Shown here in pieces: positions 34,045 through 36,086 of a stretch of 36,086 nucleotides of DNA (the first letter of the stretch is position 1; every line of letters starts with the position of its first letter). The stretch lies in contig NZ_VJXY01000031.1 in the NCBI RefSeq assembly GCF_014831675.1, positions 53,665 to 89,750 of the forward strand, read 5' to 3'. Both the position numbers and the translations under genes were made by a program. This stretch comes from Komarekiella delphini-convector SJRDD-AB1. GTDB taxonomy: Bacteria; Cyanobacteriota; Cyanobacteriia; Cyanobacteriales; Nostocaceae. Below the pieces are notes generated by a model. It searched no databases and was not told the DNA's origin. It saw nothing but the letters and a program-made list of their open reading frames with translations.

Positions 34045-34800
34045 ATGAATATTCCACCTTCTATTAGCACAATTATTTGGCAGCAGCCTTACCCGTTTTT
34101 ATTCACAATTATCAGTGGTTCCCATTTATATGGCTTTCCGTCACCTGATTCTGATTATGACTTGCGTGGTGTGCATATTTTACCAGTGCAAGAAGTAATA
34201 GGATTAGAAACTGGGAATGAAACTATTGAAGTTTCAGAAGTTTGTGAAGCTTTAGAAATTGATTTAGTAACTCATGATGTCAAAAAATTCTTTTTGATGC
34301 TCCTTAAAAAAAATGGTTATGTGTTAGAACAATTGTATTCACCTTTAATATTAACAACTTCTCCAGAACATGAGGAATTGAAATTTATTGCTAAAAATTG
34401 CATTACTCGCCACCATAGTTACCATTATATTGGTTTTGCTGCAACACAATGGAAACTTTTTGAGAAAGAACAACCACATCGAGTCAAACCATTACTTTAT
34501 GTTTATCGAGTGCTACTGACAGGAATTTATTTGATGCAAACAGGAATTATTGAGTCTAACTTAATTCAGTTAAATCAAGTCTTTAATTTGCCATATATAC
34601 CTGATTTGATCGTCCAAAAGCTGTCAGGTTTAGAAAATTCTAATTTGTCTGATTTCAATGTGAATTTTCATCAGAAGGAATATGAGCGACTACGATATCA
34701 ATTACAAGAGGCGTATGAATTAAGTACACTGCCAGAAGCACCTTCAGCTAAGGCAGCTTTGCATAATTTGCTAGTACGCTTGAGAGTGTGTGTATCATGA
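34045..34800 (+). CDS. YcgL-type (COG3541) predicted nucleotidyltransferase
   Basis: 251 residues. The N-terminal part has the polymerase-beta-like nucleotidyltransferase signature: Gly25-Ser26 (IISGSHLYGFPS), then Asp37 and Asp39 in DSDYDLRG as metal ligands, and a probable third acidic residue in EIDLVTHDVKKF (Asp73). The remaining helical part (HHSYHYIGFAATQW, KPLLYVYRVLLTGIYLMQTG) matches the predicted nucleotidyltransferases related to B. subtilis YcgL. The nucleotide and the acceptor (protein, RNA or small molecule) are unknown. Its ATG at 34045 is one base from the egtC ATG on the other strand; the frame offers no other early start. No Shine-Dalgarno sequence is seen. Confidence 0.8.
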   Translation: MNIPPSISTIIWQQPYPFLFTIISGSHLYGFPSPDSDYDLRGVHILPVQEVIGLETGNETIEVSEVCEALEIDLVTHDVKKFFLMLLKKNGYVLEQLYSPLILTTSPEHEELKFIAKNCITRHHSYHYIGFAATQWKLFEKEQPHRVKPLLYVYRVLLTGIYLMQTGIIESNLIQLNQVFNLPYIPDLIVQKLSGLENSNLSDFNVNFHQKEYERLRYQLQEAYELSTLPEAPSAKAALHNLLVRLRVCVS

Positions 34801-34948
34801 GTTCTTAACGTATCACTTATAAATTTATATAGTAAAAGCTAAAATACCTCTATCCGCAAGAAAGATAGTATCGCTCAATTGTGCAATTACTTTCGACAGT
34901 CAAAGCATGGGTAATTTTTAACTCTACGTTTTTCGTATAATAACATTA

Positions 34949-35938
34949 CTAGTTTATTTCTGTTTTAATCGGTAAGACGATTATAAACTTTGTCTCTTGT
35001 TCTAATTCTGAGGTTACTTCTATTTTTCCTTTATGTTTTTCAACTATCTGGTAACAAATACTTAAACCTAACCCCGTTCCTTTTCCTACTGGCTTCGTTG
35101 TAAAAAAAGGGTCAAATAGTTTATTTTTAATCTCTGGTGGAATTCCAGAACCATTATCTTTGATTCCTACGTGGATGAAAGTATCATCTATCTTTAATGT
35201 ATTTATAATAATTTTTTTGTTTTTATCCGATTGATGTTTTTGGTCTAGCAAAGCATCTATTGCATTACTCAGAATATTCATAAATACCTGGTTAAATTGT
35301 GCCGGATAACACTCAACTAATGGTAAATCTCCATAGTTCTTAATTACTTCAATTTTTGACTGAAATCTGTGATTTAGAATTAACAAGGTATTATCAATCC
35401 CTTCATGAATATCTACATCTTTCATATCAGCTTCATCTAATCTGGAAAAGTTCCGCAAAGATAACACAATTTCCCGAATGCGTTGAGCCCCCATTTTCAT
35501 AGAATAAAGTAGACTGGGTAAATCTTTATTAATAAAATTTAAATCAATTTCCTCTATTTTTTCTTCAATTGTCCAATTAGGATCTGGGTATTGTTGCTGA
35601 TATAAATTCACTAAATTAAGTAAGTCTTGAGTATAGTCATTAGTGCATTGAATATTACCATAAATAAAGTTGACATGATTATTAATTTCATGAGCTATAC
35701 CTGCTACCATCTGCCCCAGAGAAGATATTTTTTCTGTTTGAATTAATTGTCCTTGGGTTTCTTTTAAGTCTTGCAATATTTGTTGAAGTTCTTGAGTTCG
35801 TTCTTCTACGCGTTGCTCTAAACTTTGGCGAGCTAGTTCTAGTTCTTGAGTTCGTTCTTCTACCCGTTGTTCTAGACTTTGGTGAGCTAGCTTTAGTTCC
35901 TGGGTGTAATCTCCCACCCATTCAACTAATTGATTCAA
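34949..35938 (-). CDS. Sensor histidine kinase, N-terminally truncated by an IS630 insertion
   Basis: The reading frame starts at a TTG (35938) with no ribosome site; the same frame is open back to a TGA at 35963. Those codons read LVGILATSLNQLVEWV, which fits the end of a HAMP domain (GxLAxxFNxM), so the sensor, membrane and first HAMP parts are missing. A coiled coil with a duplicated 18-residue unit follows (SLEQRVEERTQEL twice, about 21-56). The kinase core has phospho-acceptor His83 in AGIAHEINNH, N box MNILSNAIDALL, G1 DNGSGIP and G2 GKGTGLGLSI. The residue after HEINN is His88 where this kinase group nearly always has Pro. Probably a remnant gene; activity doubtful without the sensor. 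Confidence 0.8.
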   Translation of the reverse strand: MNQLVEWVGDYTQELKLAHQSLEQRVEERTQELELARQSLEQRVEERTQELQQILQDLKETQGQLIQTEKISSLGQMVAGIAHEINNHVNFIYGNIQCTNDYTQDLLNLVNLYQQQYPDPNWTIEEKIEEIDLNFINKDLPSLLYSMKMGAQRIREIVLSLRNFSRLDEADMKDVDIHEGIDNTLLILNHRFQSKIEVIKNYGDLPLVECYPAQFNQVFMNILSNAIDALLDQKHQSDKNKKIIINTLKIDDTFIHVGIKDNGSGIPPEIKNKLFDPFFTTKPVGKGTGLGLSICYQIVEKHKGKIEVTSELEQETKFIIVLPIKTEIN

Positions 35939-35975
35939 AGAAGTAGCTAATATCCCTACTAGTCAACCAAGAAAA

Positions 35976-36086
35976 TTATGACAGGTGTAAATTAGGATAT
36001 AACCGTTGGAATTTCACTCTGGCATCTGAAGCTGCAAAACGCCAATCGATTTTAGCTTTCTGCTGGTTACGCTCCTTTTCCCAAGC
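35976..36086 (-). CDS. IS630-family transposase, C-terminal fragment at the window edge
   Basis: The minus strand reads 36 codons, beginning AWEKERNQQKAKIDWRF and ending RLYPNLHLS, then TAA at 35978-35976. The pattern W-x-x-x-RNQ...I-x-W-x-F...DAR-x-K...LYP is characteristic of the C-terminus of IS630-family DDE transposases of cyanobacteria. The gene continues past the right edge. The element end must lie between the stop and the kinase HAMP remnant (35950-35975). IS630 elements insert at TA, and several TA dinucleotides occur there, so I cannot fix the exact junction or terminal repeat. Confidence 0.75.
   Translation of the reverse strand, partial: AWEKERNQQKAKIDWRFAASDARVKFQRLYPNLHLS

Overview
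The window reads as chromosome of a filamentous, probably heterocyst-forming (Nostocales) cyanobacterium. Evidence: the palindrome GCGATCGC (HIP1) recurs throughout; there are genes for photosystem I PsaD, orange carotenoid protein (OCP), an SLH/OprB-type iron-uptake porin, DICT-domain kinases and two cyanobacterial DUF proteins (DUF2605, DUF2973); and spacers carry heptanucleotide tandem repeats (STRR type) and dispersed palindromes typical of Nostoc/Anabaena. I cannot name the species.

Layout. 1-3.2 kb: 3' part of a secreted PA14/Calx-beta/sugar-dehydrogenase gene, a strong terminator, and an orphan pstB. 4-7.4 kb: a YdcF-like membrane protein, a C-terminal processing protease and a family 2 glycosyltransferase. 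7.4-13.6 kb: thrS (no TGS domain), the DUF2605-DUF2973 pair and a glycogen-debranching-type glucosidase. 13.6-15.1 kb: a long spacer with hairpins and no convincing gene. 15-24 kb, all on the plus strand: a DICT-GAF-histidine kinase, psaD, trpE, ocp, a pentapeptide-repeat protein and a second, paralogous DICT-GAF-histidine kinase. 24-27.6 kb: an Uma2-type nuclease-fold protein, purQ and purS (separated by repeats), a Zur/FurB-type regulator divergent from purS, and aquaporin aqpZ. 28-30 kb: the porin. 30.6-34.8 kb: an ergothioneine locus (egtC-egtB overlapping, then egtD) with a nucleotidyltransferase gene starting one base from egtC on the other strand. 34.9-36.1 kb: a histidine kinase that appears cut inside its HAMP domain, next to the C-terminal end of an IS630-family transposase running off the window.

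How the genes relate. psaD-trpE-ocp sit between two sibling sensor kinases, which makes a light or redox regulatory link to photoprotection worth testing. egtC, egtB and egtD encode three steps of ergothioneine synthesis; the glutamate-cysteine ligase and C-S lyase steps must be encoded elsewhere. purS and purQ encode two subunits of FGAM synthase. I found no CRISPR array, tRNA or rRNA. I saw no clearly new multi-gene system. The most unusual points are the 1-bp divergent start arrangement at egtC, the heptamer expansion inside egtB, the IS-beheaded kinase, the Pro-for-Gln change in the Q-loop of PstB, and the paired DICT kinases around the photosynthesis genes.
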